Positions 54,181 through 63,074 of a stretch of DNA of 64,000 nt are shown here, piece by piece. Positions within the stretch are counted from its first letter, which is position 1; the number at the start of each line of letters is the position of its first letter. The DNA comes from Candidatus Thermochlorobacteriaceae bacterium. Lineage in GTDB: Bacteria > Bacteroidota > Chlorobiia > Chlorobiales > Thermochlorobacteraceae. The notes under the pieces are model-generated. The model had not been told where the DNA came from. It made no database searches and saw only the letters and a list, made by a program, of their open reading frames with translations. The translations under genes and the position numbers were made by a program. Location of the stretch: contig JAJUFC010000009.1 in NCBI GenBank assembly GCA_029263855.1, forward strand, positions 1 to 64,000. Reading direction: 5' to 3'.

Positions 54181-55379
54181 GTCGGCTTTTCAGCAGGCGG
54201 AATGTAGTGGAAGAAATCGCGATAAAATCGCTCCGTGTAAGCGTTGAGCAGTTCCAAAACGCGCTCGCGGCGTTCAGATTTCACGATAAGTCCTGCGTGA
54301 TAGGGTTTGTGCATTTTCCAATACACTTCGGGGTGGTTGTAGCCTGATAAATCTGGCCATTCTTGCTTTGCGAGCGACACCATCAATCCTGCGTAGTTGC
54401 GCTTGACTTCGGGGACTTTGTATTTTGTGCCTTGCGCTTCAAGTTTTGCCCACTCTGCCCAGAGATTTATTCCTGTTGCCGCTTCGACGAGTTCGACGAT
54501 GTTCGCGCCGCCCACGCGCGCCGATGTTTCAAGAAAATAAAACTTTCCATCTTGCCCTTTAATAAACTCCGTATGTGAAACGCCAATGTTATGCCCCATT
54601 GATTTCATGACTTGCTCATTGAGCGCGAGCAAGGCTTGTTCATCGGCAGAGCCGTATTCCATCGTGCGCGTCGTGAAGACTGCGCCTTGATGCGCCACGT
54701 CCATCGGTGGCTTGCCGTATTCGCTGGCAATCGCGAAAATCACTTTCCGATTTTGAATGATAGAATCGACATGATAAACATTGCCCGGAACATATTGCTC
54801 CATCAAGTAGAACGACTGCCTATCACCGAGTTTATCTAATGCACGCCACATTTCCTCTTCGTTATGCACTTTGATAATGCCCGCCGCAGAGGCGGCAGAG
54901 CGAGGCTTGATAAGATGCGGAAATGGCACGCGCGAAATGTAGTCTTTGATGTCGTTGTAATTCAAAACGTGCACGAACTCGGGGACGGACACGCCGTCCT
55001 CTTTGGCTTTGGTGCGCATCGCGAGTTTATCGCGGAAGTATCGAGCCGTCGTATCACCCATGCCGCCGATGCGCAAGTGTTCGCGAAGAGCCGCCGCCAC
55101 TTCCACATCGTAGTCGTCAAGTGCGACGATTTTATCAATCTTCACGGTTCGTGCCAAGTAGCTCACGCCGAAAATCACATCTTGGCGATTCCACTCCTTG
55201 TTGTTGTCAGGAATGTAAAAAATCTCGTCAATGAAGTCGCGAGGCCAATCGGCATGTTCAAGGCTTTTAGAGGTGAGTAGAATCACGCGGCACTCTTGCC
55301 GCTTTGCTTCACGCAGGAACTCTTGCCCTTTTTCATAACTAGCAAGGCATAGAAAGGTCAGGGATTTAGACTTCGGCAT
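54174..55379 (-). CDS. ATP-grasp ligase
   Basis: A 401-residue ATP-grasp protein. The N-terminal pre-ATP-grasp domain reads FLCLASYEKGQEFLREAKRQ. The ATP-binding lobe includes FPHLIKPRSAASAAGIIKV and EEMWRALDKL. The metal-binding block FYFLETSARVGGANIVELVE has the E and N ligands. Such enzymes ligate a carboxylate to an amine or thiol; L-amino-acid ligases and carbamoyl-phosphate-synthase-like proteins are nearest, but the substrates are unknown. It stands alone, leftward, behind a 390-bp upstream region. Confidence 0.85.
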   Translation of the reverse strand: MPKSKSLTFLCLASYEKGQEFLREAKRQECRVILLTSKSLEHADWPRDFIDEIFYIPDNNKEWNRQDVIFGVSYLARTVKIDKIVALDDYDVEVAAALREHLRIGGMGDTTARYFRDKLAMRTKAKEDGVSVPEFVHVLNYNDIKDYISRVPFPHLIKPRSAASAAGIIKVHNEEEMWRALDKLGDRQSFYLMEQYVPGNVYHVDSIIQNRKVIFAIASEYGKPPMDVAHQGAVFTTRTMEYGSADEQALLALNEQVMKSMGHNIGVSHTEFIKGQDGKFYFLETSARVGGANIVELVEAATGINLWAEWAKLEAQGTKYKVPEVKRNYAGLMVSLAKQEWPDLSGYNHPEVYWKMHKPYHAGLIVKSERRERVLELLNAYTERFYRDFFHYIPPAEKPTY

Positions 55380-55771
55380 AATGGTTTGATGTTGTTTTGT
55401 TAATAGCGATAGTTGGAGAAAGATTCAATTTTTGCGCTTCATTTGCAAATTCAAAAAAACCGCGCGCGCTGTGTGGGGGTAACAGCGAAGCACGGTTGTG
55501 GTTGTAATTCGAGTTCGGCAGGAGGAGTTCGACAGGGGATAAAAAGCAAACAACAGAAAGCAAGTAGGCGAGAGCGTCGGCAACTTGCCCGACATCTCGT
55601 CATTGCAAAGAACTTTGCGGGAGTGCTATTTGAAGGGGAACCTTAAAAGCCGTTTTTCGTCAGTCTGTTACACAAGGGGCAGGGGAGGACTGACTGATTG
55701 CTACAATGCAAATATCGGATATTTCAAGGGGATTGAGTTATTCCGATTGTTACATTTTTATGATAGGATTG
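55380..55771. other. Intergenic region upstream of the ATP-grasp gene
   Basis: No gene is supported. It contains a hairpin CGCTGT ... ACAGCG around a GT-rich loop near 55468-55490, and three TGTTAC words (55666-55671, 55748-55753, 55770-55775). Two of these sit in 15-bp near-identical repeats, GATTGTTACATTTTT (55745-55759) and GATTGTTACGTTTTT (55767-55781), 22 bp apart. The direct repeats are the type of site AraC-like regulators bind, and such a regulator is encoded next door. Confidence 0.4.
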
Positions 55772-56815
55772 TTACGTTTTTGCACTTTTAGTAGCAAATT
55801 CAGACGGCGATACCCCGAAACGCTCTTTGAATCGCTTTGAGAAGTAGCTGTAGTTTGTGCCAAACCCGACTGTAATGCAGACTTCGGCGACGCTCATTTT
55901 GCCTTGTTGCAACAGTTGCGCCGCACGCCCCAAGCGAATAGATGAGATAAATTCTATTGGCGCAAGCCCGACAAGAGATTTGAGTTTTCGAAAGAGTTGA
56001 ACGCGAGAAAGGAAGACATCAAACGCCAAGCGGTCGACGGTGTAGGTTTCATCGGCTAAGTGTTTTTCAACCATTGCGCGCACTTTGGTCAGGAAGGGGT
56101 CTTCTTTGGGCAGTGCTGGTTGGGTCGCATTCGTCGGCACTTGGGTGAGTTGGCGAAAGAAGGCTTCGCGCAAGGCTTTGCGCTGTGAGAGCAGGTTGCG
56201 TACTCGCGCCGAAATTTCCTTGATGTTGAAGGGCTTGTGAATATAGTCATCGGCACCCACTTCGAGCCCTTGCAACTTATCGTCGAGTTCGTTTTTGGCA
56301 GTAAGCAAAATAATCGGAATATGACTTGTCGCATTGCGCGTCTTAAAGACTTTGCAGAGCGTATAGCCGTCCATTCCATTCATAACAACGTCGCTGATAA
56401 TCAAGTCAGGAATGCTCTCTTCGGCAATTCGCAAGGCTTCTTCAGCGCTCACGGCTTCACGCACTTCAATCTGCCCTGATTCAAAATGTTGCTTGAGCAA
56501 TTGGCGGACGGCATCGTCGTCTTCCACAATCAAGATGACTTCTTTGTCGCTCTCCGACTTTTCTTCTTCTTCTTCTGTGAGTTTATCGATACTCGCATTG
56601 TCAAGCAATGCTGTGTGAAGTTCTGACGCTTGAGCAAGTAGGGATTGGAGTTGCTCACGGTGCGCCATTTCTACTTTGCTGGTTTCAGAAAAGGCTTGGT
56701 GCAAAGCGCAAAGTCCCTCGTGCAAACTGGCAATCTTTTTGGCAATCTCGAGAATGTGCAGTTGCATATTCAAAACCTTCAAATTTGAATTATACACGCT
56801 GTCTGCAAAACTCAA
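55772..56815 (-). CDS. Response regulator with AraC-type DNA-binding domain
   Basis: A 347-residue protein. Residues 1-90 are helical with an acidic stretch (EEEEEKSESD). The receiver domain spans about 92-210, with E98-D99-D100 and phosphoacceptor D142 (LIISDVVMNGMDG). The AraC/XylS helix-turn-helix pair is at about 240-347 (VDRLAFDVFLSRVQLFRKLK ... VCITVGFGTNYSYFSKRFKERFG). This order, receiver then AraC domain, is the tail of Bacteroidota hybrid two-component proteins, but here it lacks the sensor and kinase parts. An ATG 16 codons in is an alternative start. No kinase is adjacent. Confidence 0.9.
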   Translation of the reverse strand: MSFADSVYNSNLKVLNMQLHILEIAKKIASLHEGLCALHQAFSETSKVEMAHREQLQSLLAQASELHTALLDNASIDKLTEEEEEKSESDKEVILIVEDDDAVRQLLKQHFESGQIEVREAVSAEEALRIAEESIPDLIISDVVMNGMDGYTLCKVFKTRNATSHIPIILLTAKNELDDKLQGLEVGADDYIHKPFNIKEISARVRNLLSQRKALREAFFRQLTQVPTNATQPALPKEDPFLTKVRAMVEKHLADETYTVDRLAFDVFLSRVQLFRKLKSLVGLAPIEFISSIRLGRAAQLLQQGKMSVAEVCITVGFGTNYSYFSKRFKERFGVSPSEFATKSAKT

Positions 56816-56857
56816 TGCGCATGTTGAACGTTCAGGTGGAGGCTTTTGCTGGCGCGC

Positions 56858-58291
56858 TTATCGGACGGAAATCATCTTGAACTTTGAGATGCTTTTGGAT
56901 TTGAGTCCATAGAAATATAGCCCTTGTTTTAATCCCAATTGATTACAATCAAATGAATAGAACCCTCGCGATTTTCGTTCATTAAAGACCGTTAGAATTT
57001 CCTTCCCGTAAATATCGTAGATCTTCATGGTGGCGTGTTCTACTTCGTCATGCGGCGCGAAGTTGAATTTGATGGCGGCTTTATTTTTCAGATGCGGAGG
57101 CTTGGGCTGATGCGCCATGTCGGGAAGGTCGTGAATAATCTGATGCTTATTCAATCCAAAAAAATAATAGAGCATTTCGGAGAGCCTGCCGCGCCAATTT
57201 CCCCACGAGTGGCTTTCGTTGGTTTCGCGATAGTAGAGCGCGTAGTTATTCTCGATAAAGAGGTCGCGCATTTCGCGCGTTTTCTGAAGCGAATCGTAAA
57301 TGACACCAGTCGAGAGATAGATTTTAAGCGGCAGATGCTTCGCCTTACGATACATCGCAAACAGTTCAGGCTTGTTCCAAAACGACGGCGATTGTATCGC
57401 AAGCAAGTGAAAGTAACTGGAAAACGCCACACCGAAATAGCCTGCACATAAACCGCCCATTGATGTTCCCAAAATGACGCGCGCTTTCGGGCTGGGGTTG
57501 GTTTTGTAAGTTGAATCAATCTTTGGAATCAATTCTTCGGTGATGAATTTGCCAAAGGCTTCGTTCATCGGATATTCTTTCAGGCGGCGATTTTCGCTTT
57601 TGTTTCGCGGATTGCGCGGGTCGATGAACACGCACATCACAGGCGCGATTTTTTTATCGTGAATTAAATTATCAAGTGTGATGCGCAGTGCCCCTTGTTC
57701 GTCGTCCAAGTATTCGTAGCCGTCGGTGGCGTAGATGACGGGCAGTTTTTGTTGTCGGCGATAAGAATGAGGAAGATAGACGACGTAATCAACCTCATAG
57801 CCCAAGTGTTGACTTTGAATGGTGGAGTGATGCAGTGAGCCTTTTTGCACGTCGTCGCGTAGCAAAGTTTCCGATGGAAATTCGTAATCGGGCATGCGTA
57901 GTTCGGAGCTTTTGCCGAATCCACTTTTGCAGGTATGCGGGTTCATGGGGTCGAGCATCCAATTTCCATCAACAACGATTTTGTAGTCAATGCGGGCATT
58001 GCGCGGCAGTTCGCGCTCTAAAATCCACATATCGGATTTTCCGACGCGCTCACCTTGCGGATTGATAGAGCGTGCATTTCCCCACGCATTGAAATCGCCT
58101 TGCCATTGCACTTGCTTTGCTTCTCCTTTGTAGAGAAACGCAACGCGCGGACCGAGTTTGAACGGCACTTGTTCAGTTTTGCACAAGGCAACCCAGAGCG
58201 CGTCGCACAAACCTACGCGCAGCTCGCTCTCGCGCAATGATGCGATTGAAAACAGGGATTCACGAAAATCGAAGTATGAATGAAAGGGCAT
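56858..58291 (-). CDS. Esterase-D-like hydrolase with E-set domain and type IX sorting domain
   Basis: A 477-residue protein. An E-set/CBM48-like domain covers about 45-140 (VQWQGDFNAWGNARSI ... DYKIVVDGNW). An alpha/beta-hydrolase of the enterochelin-esterase/EstD type spans about 165-395, with nucleophile elbow GTSMGG and a late His near SHSWGNWR. The C-terminal 70 residues (TMKIYDIYGKEILTVFNERK ... GLYFYGLKSKSISKFKMISVR) match type A type IX sorting domains. No Sec signal peptide is visible: the first 45 residues are not hydrophobic at the start, and an in-frame stop lies directly upstream. Either export differs or the 5' end has been altered. The substrate is unknown. Confidence 0.82.
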   Translation of the reverse strand: MPFHSYFDFRESLFSIASLRESELRVGLCDALWVALCKTEQVPFKLGPRVAFLYKGEAKQVQWQGDFNAWGNARSINPQGERVGKSDMWILERELPRNARIDYKIVVDGNWMLDPMNPHTCKSGFGKSSELRMPDYEFPSETLLRDDVQKGSLHHSTIQSQHLGYEVDYVVYLPHSYRRQQKLPVIYATDGYEYLDDEQGALRITLDNLIHDKKIAPVMCVFIDPRNPRNKSENRRLKEYPMNEAFGKFITEELIPKIDSTYKTNPSPKARVILGTSMGGLCAGYFGVAFSSYFHLLAIQSPSFWNKPELFAMYRKAKHLPLKIYLSTGVIYDSLQKTREMRDLFIENNYALYYRETNESHSWGNWRGRLSEMLYYFFGLNKHQIIHDLPDMAHQPKPPHLKNKAAIKFNFAPHDEVEHATMKIYDIYGKEILTVFNERKSRGFYSFDCNQLGLKQGLYFYGLKSKSISKFKMISVR

Positions 58292-58433
58292 TCAGCGATT
58301 GAATTTGGTTTTTGAATTGAGGCACGAAATTTAATAACGATTTTGCCAACAAGATGCAGGAAAGGGTTTTGGCTTTCTTTTTCCTTTTTCGCGGCGTATC
58401 TTTCTCGACATTTTTTCAAAAACCTTTTCATTT

Positions 58434-59348
58434 ATGAGCGAACAAAAATCTTACGGACTTCTCAAAGGCAAAAAGGGCATCGTGTTTGGACCGCTCGATG
58501 AGAGTTCAATCGGGTGGAGCATTGCGCTTGCCGCACATCGCGAAGGTGCGGAACTTGCGATTTCCAACATCGCCATCGCGCAGCGCGTCGGAAAAGTCAA
58601 TCAACTTTGCGAAATGCTTTCCGCTCCGTTCATTCAAGCCGACGCGAGCAATTACGACGAGCTTTTCAAAGGCTTCGGCGAACTCAAAGAGAAATTCGGA
58701 AAGATTGATTTCATCGTTCACTCCGTCGGAATGTCGCAGAACATTCGCAAAGAAAAGGCTTACGACGAACTCAACTACGAGTGGTATCAAAAGACGCTCG
58801 ATGTGTCGGGCTTGTCGCTTCACAAAATCATCACGGCGGCATTGAAGCAAGACATTCTGAACGATTACGCCAGCATCGTCGCCCTTACCTACATCGCGGC
58901 GCAACGCGCTTATTCAGGCTACACGGATATGGCGGACGCGAAAGCCTTGCTGGAATCTATCGCGCGCGGTTACGGACAAACGTTGGGCAGAAAGGGAATC
59001 CGCATCAACACCGTTTCGCAAAGCCCGACCTACACGCGCGCGGGAAGCGGCATCGAAAATTTTGACCTGATGTATGAACACGCACATCTCCTCGCGCCGC
59101 TCGGTAACGCTACGGCAGAAGAATGCGGAGATTATGTCGTAACGCTTCTTTCCGACCTGACGCGAAAGGTTACGATGCAAAATCTTTACCACGACGGCGG
59201 ATACAGCTCGATGGGCTCTTCGCTTCCGATTTTGCGCATAATGCACGAAGCCTTGCAGAACGACGCACTCGTCGCCAAGTCGGGTTTGGAAGACGTGTTG
59301 CCGCCGCACCTCAAAGGCGGAAAATGGAAAACGAAGAAAGAAGGATAA
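58434..59348 (+). CDS. fabI: Enoyl-[acyl-carrier-protein] reductase (FabI-type SDR)
   Basis: Reduces trans-2-enoyl-ACP with NAD(P)H in fatty-acid elongation. The 304-residue SDR starts with FGPLDESSIGWSIA in place of the usual GVANxxSIAWGIA. The family's Y-x6-K catalytic pair is in SGYTDMADAK, and the substrate-loop region NTVSQSPTYTRAGSGI follows. It has about 40 extra C-terminal residues (PHLKGGKWKTKKEG end) compared with short FabI proteins. The stop codon is followed directly by the next start (TAA-ATG). Confidence 0.9.
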   Translation: MSEQKSYGLLKGKKGIVFGPLDESSIGWSIALAAHREGAELAISNIAIAQRVGKVNQLCEMLSAPFIQADASNYDELFKGFGELKEKFGKIDFIVHSVGMSQNIRKEKAYDELNYEWYQKTLDVSGLSLHKIITAALKQDILNDYASIVALTYIAAQRAYSGYTDMADAKALLESIARGYGQTLGRKGIRINTVSQSPTYTRAGSGIENFDLMYEHAHLLAPLGNATAEECGDYVVTLLSDLTRKVTMQNLYHDGGYSSMGSSLPILRIMHEALQNDALVAKSGLEDVLPPHLKGGKWKTKKEG

Positions 59349-60299
59349 ATGCAGTCGCTCAAACAACTCACGCCTGCGCCGCTCACGCTCATTGATGTTG
59401 GCGCGCGCGCCGGCATTAACGCGCGTTGGACGAATTTGCTCCCCAAGTTCCCGCTGCGCATCATTGGCTTTGAACCTGACGAAGCCGAGTGCGCCGCGCT
59501 CAACGCCAAAGGCGACGCATTCGTGAAGTATTTGCCCTTCGCCGTCGGAAGCAAAGTTGAACGTCGCACCTTTCACTTGTTGGAATCCGAACCCAGCAGT
59601 TCGCTCTTTCGCCCGAATTACGCTTTCATCAATCGTTTCGCTTCCGCCCCGAATTACGCCATCAAACGAGAAATTCCCGTTACCACCAGCACGCTTGACG
59701 ACGCACTCAAACAAGCGGGAATTGACGACGTTGATTACTTGAAAATCGATACCGAAGGGTGCGAGCGCGACATTCTCAACGGCGCGGCTGAAACATTGAA
59801 AAATGTCTTTGCCGTCGAGGTGGAAGTGTGGTTCAATCAAGTCTTTTCTGGCGCGCCGCTCTTTCGCGACATCGACGCACTCCTCGCAGAGCAAGGATTC
59901 GTTCTGTTTGATTTAGCCAAAAGCAATTACTTCAAACGAACCATTGGGAAACATTTAGGCGGACCGAAAGGGCAACTCGTCGCGGGCGACGCGGTTTATT
60001 TCCGAGACCTTCCCACGTATCCGAAAGACAGTTTGTTTTACGCGAAAGATAAACTCGCGCGAGCGATTGTTTTGACGATGCAGTATCGCTACTTTGACTT
60101 CGCGATGGAGATTGCTGAAACCGCCCGGCAGAATCAAACGCTTTCTGAAAAAGAGTTCAAAGACATCGCCGCTGTCATTGAACAAGAGGGGCGCGGCGGC
60201 ACGATTGATTTCAGGGGCAAGCATACCGCTGAAAAAGCCGTCAAGCGACTTGGTCGCTTTCTCACCAAATTTGAATGGGATTATCTCGGAAATTGGTAA
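59349..60299 (+). CDS. FkbM-family SAM-dependent methyltransferase
   Basis: A 316-residue methyltransferase with the FkbM pattern: SAM motif [13 protein letters not shown], acidic [11 protein letters not shown], and [17 protein letters not shown]. FkbM proteins O-methylate sugars, lipids or polyketides. A C-terminal helical extension (about 240-316) is unusual for the minimal domain. Zero-gap coupling to fabI suggests a lipid-related target, which is inference only. The next gene follows after 32 bp. Confidence 0.88.
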   Translation: MQSLKQLTPAPLTLIDVGARAGINARWTNLLPKFPLRIIGFEPDEAECAALNAKGDAFVKYLPFAVGSKVERRTFHLLESEPSSSLFRPNYAFINRFASAPNYAIKREIPVTTSTLDDALKQAGIDDVDYLKIDTEGCERDILNGAAETLKNVFAVEVEVWFNQVFSGAPLFRDIDALLAEQGFVLFDLAKSNYFKRTIGKHLGGPKGQLVAGDAVYFRDLPTYPKDSLFYAKDKLARAIVLTMQYRYFDFAMEIAETARQNQTLSEKEFKDIAAVIEQEGRGGTIDFRGKHTAEKAVKRLGRFLTKFEWDYLGNW

Positions 60300-60331
60300 G
60301 TTTTTCCAATAACCTTAAAAATGAACGCAGT

Positions 60332-61600
60332 ATGTCAGCATTAGTAACCGAACAAATTCAGTATGAACGCCTCACGCCCCCAAAGCGCGGCGAGAAAATC
60401 ACGATGTCGGGCGGCAAACTTCAAGTTCCCGACAATCCTATTATTCCGTTCATCGAAGGGGACGGAACGGGCGTAGACATTTGGTCTGCCTCGCAACTCG
60501 TCTTTGACGCCGCCGTCAAAAAAGCCTACGGCGGCAAACGCGAAATCGTTTGGTTCGAAGTCTATGCGGGCGAAAAAGCCAACAAAGTCTACGAACAAGA
60601 AATCTGGCTTCCCGACGACACGCTGAAAGCCATCGGCGAATACAGCGTCGGCATTAAAGGTCCTCTCACCACGCCCGTCGGCGGCGGCTTTCGGAGCATT
60701 AACGTCGCGCTTCGACAAATGATGGATTTGTATGCGTGCGTGCGCCCCGTGCAGTATTTCACTGGCGTGCCTTCGCCCGTCAAGCGTCCCGAACTCGTCG
60801 ATATGGTCATCTTCCGCGAAAACACGGAAGACATCTACGCGGGCATCGAATACAAAGCCGGCACCCCCGAAGTCAAAAAGGTGATTGACTTCCTTCAAAA
60901 AGAAATGAAGGTGAACAAAATTCGCTTCCCCGAAACGTCTTCCATTGGCATCAAGCCCGTCTCGATTGAAGGCTCGAAGCGGCTGATTCGCGCGGCGATT
61001 CGCTACGCCATCGCCAACAATCGCAAGTCCGTAACGCTCGTGCACAAGGGCAACATTATGAAATTCACCGAAGGCGGATTTCGCGAGTGGGGCTACGAAC
61101 TCGCCAAAGAAGAATTTGGCGCGGTTGAATTTGACGGCGGTCCGTGGTGCAAACTGCCCAACGGCATCGTCATTAAAGACGCGATTGCCGATGCGTTCTT
61201 GCAACAAATTTTGACGCGCCCCGCCGAATACGACGTGATTGCGACGCTGAACCTGAACGGCGACTACATCTCCGACGCGCTCGCGGCGCAAGTGGGCGGC
61301 ATTGGCATTGCGCCCGGCGCGAATATCAATTACGAAACGGGCTACGCCGTCTTTGAAGCCACACACGGCACTGCACCGAAATATGCAGGACAAGACAAAG
61401 TCAATCCTGGCTCCGTGATTCTTTCGGGCGAAATGATGTTCCGCTACCTCGGCTGGACCGAAGCCGCCGACCTTATCATCAAAGGACTCAACGGCGCGAT
61501 TGGACAAAAGACCGTAACTTACGACTTCGCTCGCCTGATGGACGGCGCGAAGGAAGTCAAATGCTCCGAGTTCGCCAAAGAAGTCGTCAAGCATTTGTGA
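60332..61600 (+). CDS. icd: NADP-dependent isocitrate dehydrogenase
   Basis: Converts isocitrate to 2-oxoglutarate and CO2 in the TCA cycle; the reverse reaction is used in the reductive cycle of green sulfur bacteria. The 422-residue protein is the homodimeric E. coli type: [12 protein letters not shown], the substrate and phosphorylation loop [42 protein letters not shown] and [12 protein letters not shown]. The ATG at 60332 gives the usual N-terminus; an in-frame ATG at 60275 lies within the FkbM gene. With sdhB in the window, it supports an active TCA-type cycle but does not fix its direction. Confidence 0.95.
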   Translation: MSALVTEQIQYERLTPPKRGEKITMSGGKLQVPDNPIIPFIEGDGTGVDIWSASQLVFDAAVKKAYGGKREIVWFEVYAGEKANKVYEQEIWLPDDTLKAIGEYSVGIKGPLTTPVGGGFRSINVALRQMMDLYACVRPVQYFTGVPSPVKRPELVDMVIFRENTEDIYAGIEYKAGTPEVKKVIDFLQKEMKVNKIRFPETSSIGIKPVSIEGSKRLIRAAIRYAIANNRKSVTLVHKGNIMKFTEGGFREWGYELAKEEFGAVEFDGGPWCKLPNGIVIKDAIADAFLQQILTRPAEYDVIATLNLNGDYISDALAAQVGGIGIAPGANINYETGYAVFEATHGTAPKYAGQDKVNPGSVILSGEMMFRYLGWTEAADLIIKGLNGAIGQKTVTYDFARLMDGAKEVKCSEFAKEVVKHL

Positions 61601-61657
61601 TGAATTGCGCAGGGCATTGCTCATCGGGAGCGATGCCCTTTATTTTCCGATACGCCG

Positions 61658-63004
61658 ATGAATATCCCCGAAAAATACCTTCGCCACATTTGGAAAAATC
61701 TCTACCTCAACCTTGCCTCGCTTCGAACCGTCGACGCAAAGCCGCTTCAAATTCTCTCGGTCGGAACGCTCAATCGCAACGAGGGCGCGGATTTCCGAGA
61801 CGCGAAAATTTTGATTGATGGGGAAGAGCGCGTCGGGAGCGTCGAGATTCACGGCAAAACGTCGGATTGGAAACGGCATCGGCACGAGAGCAATCCGCAT
61901 TACGCAAACGTGATTTTGCACGTCGTTTTTGAGCACGATGCTCACTTGCCCGACGCCCCGCCTGTCTTGGAACTCTCAAAGCATTTGAATGGTGATTTGC
62001 ATAAAATCATCGCGCAATGTATTCGCGATGAATCTGCGCTTGTTCATCGCACGGCTCTTCACTGTGCGCCGCTTCTCTCAAAGGTTGATGATGCAATGAA
62101 ATTCAAATGGGTAGAAACGCTGAGCAAAGAACGATTTTTGAGAAAAGTCCAACAATTAAACTCGCTTTCCGAAAATTCCGACGAGCAAGTTTATCGTGGT
62201 CTGTGTCGCGCGCTCGGTTACAGCCAGAACGTCGCGCCGATGGAAAAACTCGCCGCGCTCCTGCCTTTTGAACGCTTGAAGATTTTTTCAGGATTGTCAT
62301 TCGCGGAGCGTCGCCAAAAACTCGAAGCGATTTTCTTTTCGCTTTCGGGCTTGATGCCCGAAACGCCCGACGAGCCGTATTGCGACCAATTGCGCTCTGA
62401 CTTCGCCCAAACGGAGTTCGCCTCGCTTCCGAAGTTGGCGGCGAGCGAGTGGGTTTTCTTTCGGCTTCGCCCCGCGAATTTTCCGACGCTTCGCCTTGCC
62501 GCGCTCTCGGAAATTCTCTCCAAAAATTTGGAGCGCGGTTTCATCGCGCCCGCGAAGGAAATCGTCGAGATGAGCCTTCCCGCCAAACGCGCGCTCGCTT
62601 TGCTCGAAAGCCTTTTTATCGCTGACGCAAGCGGCTATTGGCAACGCCATTATCGGTTTGGCGCGCCCGCGAAAACGCTTGTGAAATCTCTTGTTGGAAA
62701 AACGCGCGCGGCGGAAATCGTCTTGAACGCGCTTCTGCCTGTGCTTTATGGTGATTACACAAAACGAAACGATGCGTTGCGACAAAACGAAGTGCTCGAA
62801 CTTTACGCCGCTTATCCAAAAGGCTTGACGAGCGACCTTTCCAATTCCGTGATGGACGAGTTGCTTGGCGACGCTTATCAGGCGAAATCGGCGATGATTG
62901 AGCAAGGGTTGATAGAACTTCGCAAGTCGTATTGCGAGCGGTTTCGCTGTTTGGAGTGCGCAATTGGCAAAGCCATTTTTGCGGGCGGTCAATCAATTTC
63001 TTGA
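61658..63004 (+). CDS. DUF2851 family protein
   Basis: A 448-residue protein matching the DUF2851 pattern. It starts NIPEKYLRHIWKNLYLN, followed by a conserved core (ILSVGTLNRNEGADFRDAKI, VGSVEIHGKTSDWKRHRH, NVILHVVFEHD) and a helical second half. The family occurs mainly in Bacteroidota/Chlorobiota and has no known activity. Histidines and acidic residues in the VEIHGK-HRHESN segment could bind a metal or nucleic acid (speculation). It follows icd by 57 bp in the same direction. Confidence 0.85.
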   Translation: MNIPEKYLRHIWKNLYLNLASLRTVDAKPLQILSVGTLNRNEGADFRDAKILIDGEERVGSVEIHGKTSDWKRHRHESNPHYANVILHVVFEHDAHLPDAPPVLELSKHLNGDLHKIIAQCIRDESALVHRTALHCAPLLSKVDDAMKFKWVETLSKERFLRKVQQLNSLSENSDEQVYRGLCRALGYSQNVAPMEKLAALLPFERLKIFSGLSFAERRQKLEAIFFSLSGLMPETPDEPYCDQLRSDFAQTEFASLPKLAASEWVFFRLRPANFPTLRLAALSEILSKNLERGFIAPAKEIVEMSLPAKRALALLESLFIADASGYWQRHYRFGAPAKTLVKSLVGKTRAAEIVLNALLPVLYGDYTKRNDALRQNEVLELYAAYPKGLTSDLSNSVMDELLGDAYQAKSAMIEQGLIELRKSYCERFRCLECAIGKAIFAGGQSIS

Positions 63005-63074
63005 CGTTGCAATCGTAGTTGCTCTGTTGTAGATTCTGCAAAATTCTGTCAACAATTTCTTCCAAATGGAACAC

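Noticed and set aside
55380-55771. tRNA gene or riboswitch in the largest empty gap of region 5
   Set aside because: A GTTCG-like word and one hairpin occur, but no cloverleaf or known riboswitch core could be assembled by eye.
60341-61624. 427-residue leftward open frame opposite icd
   Set aside because: Mirror of the icd reading frame; icd carries every expected motif.
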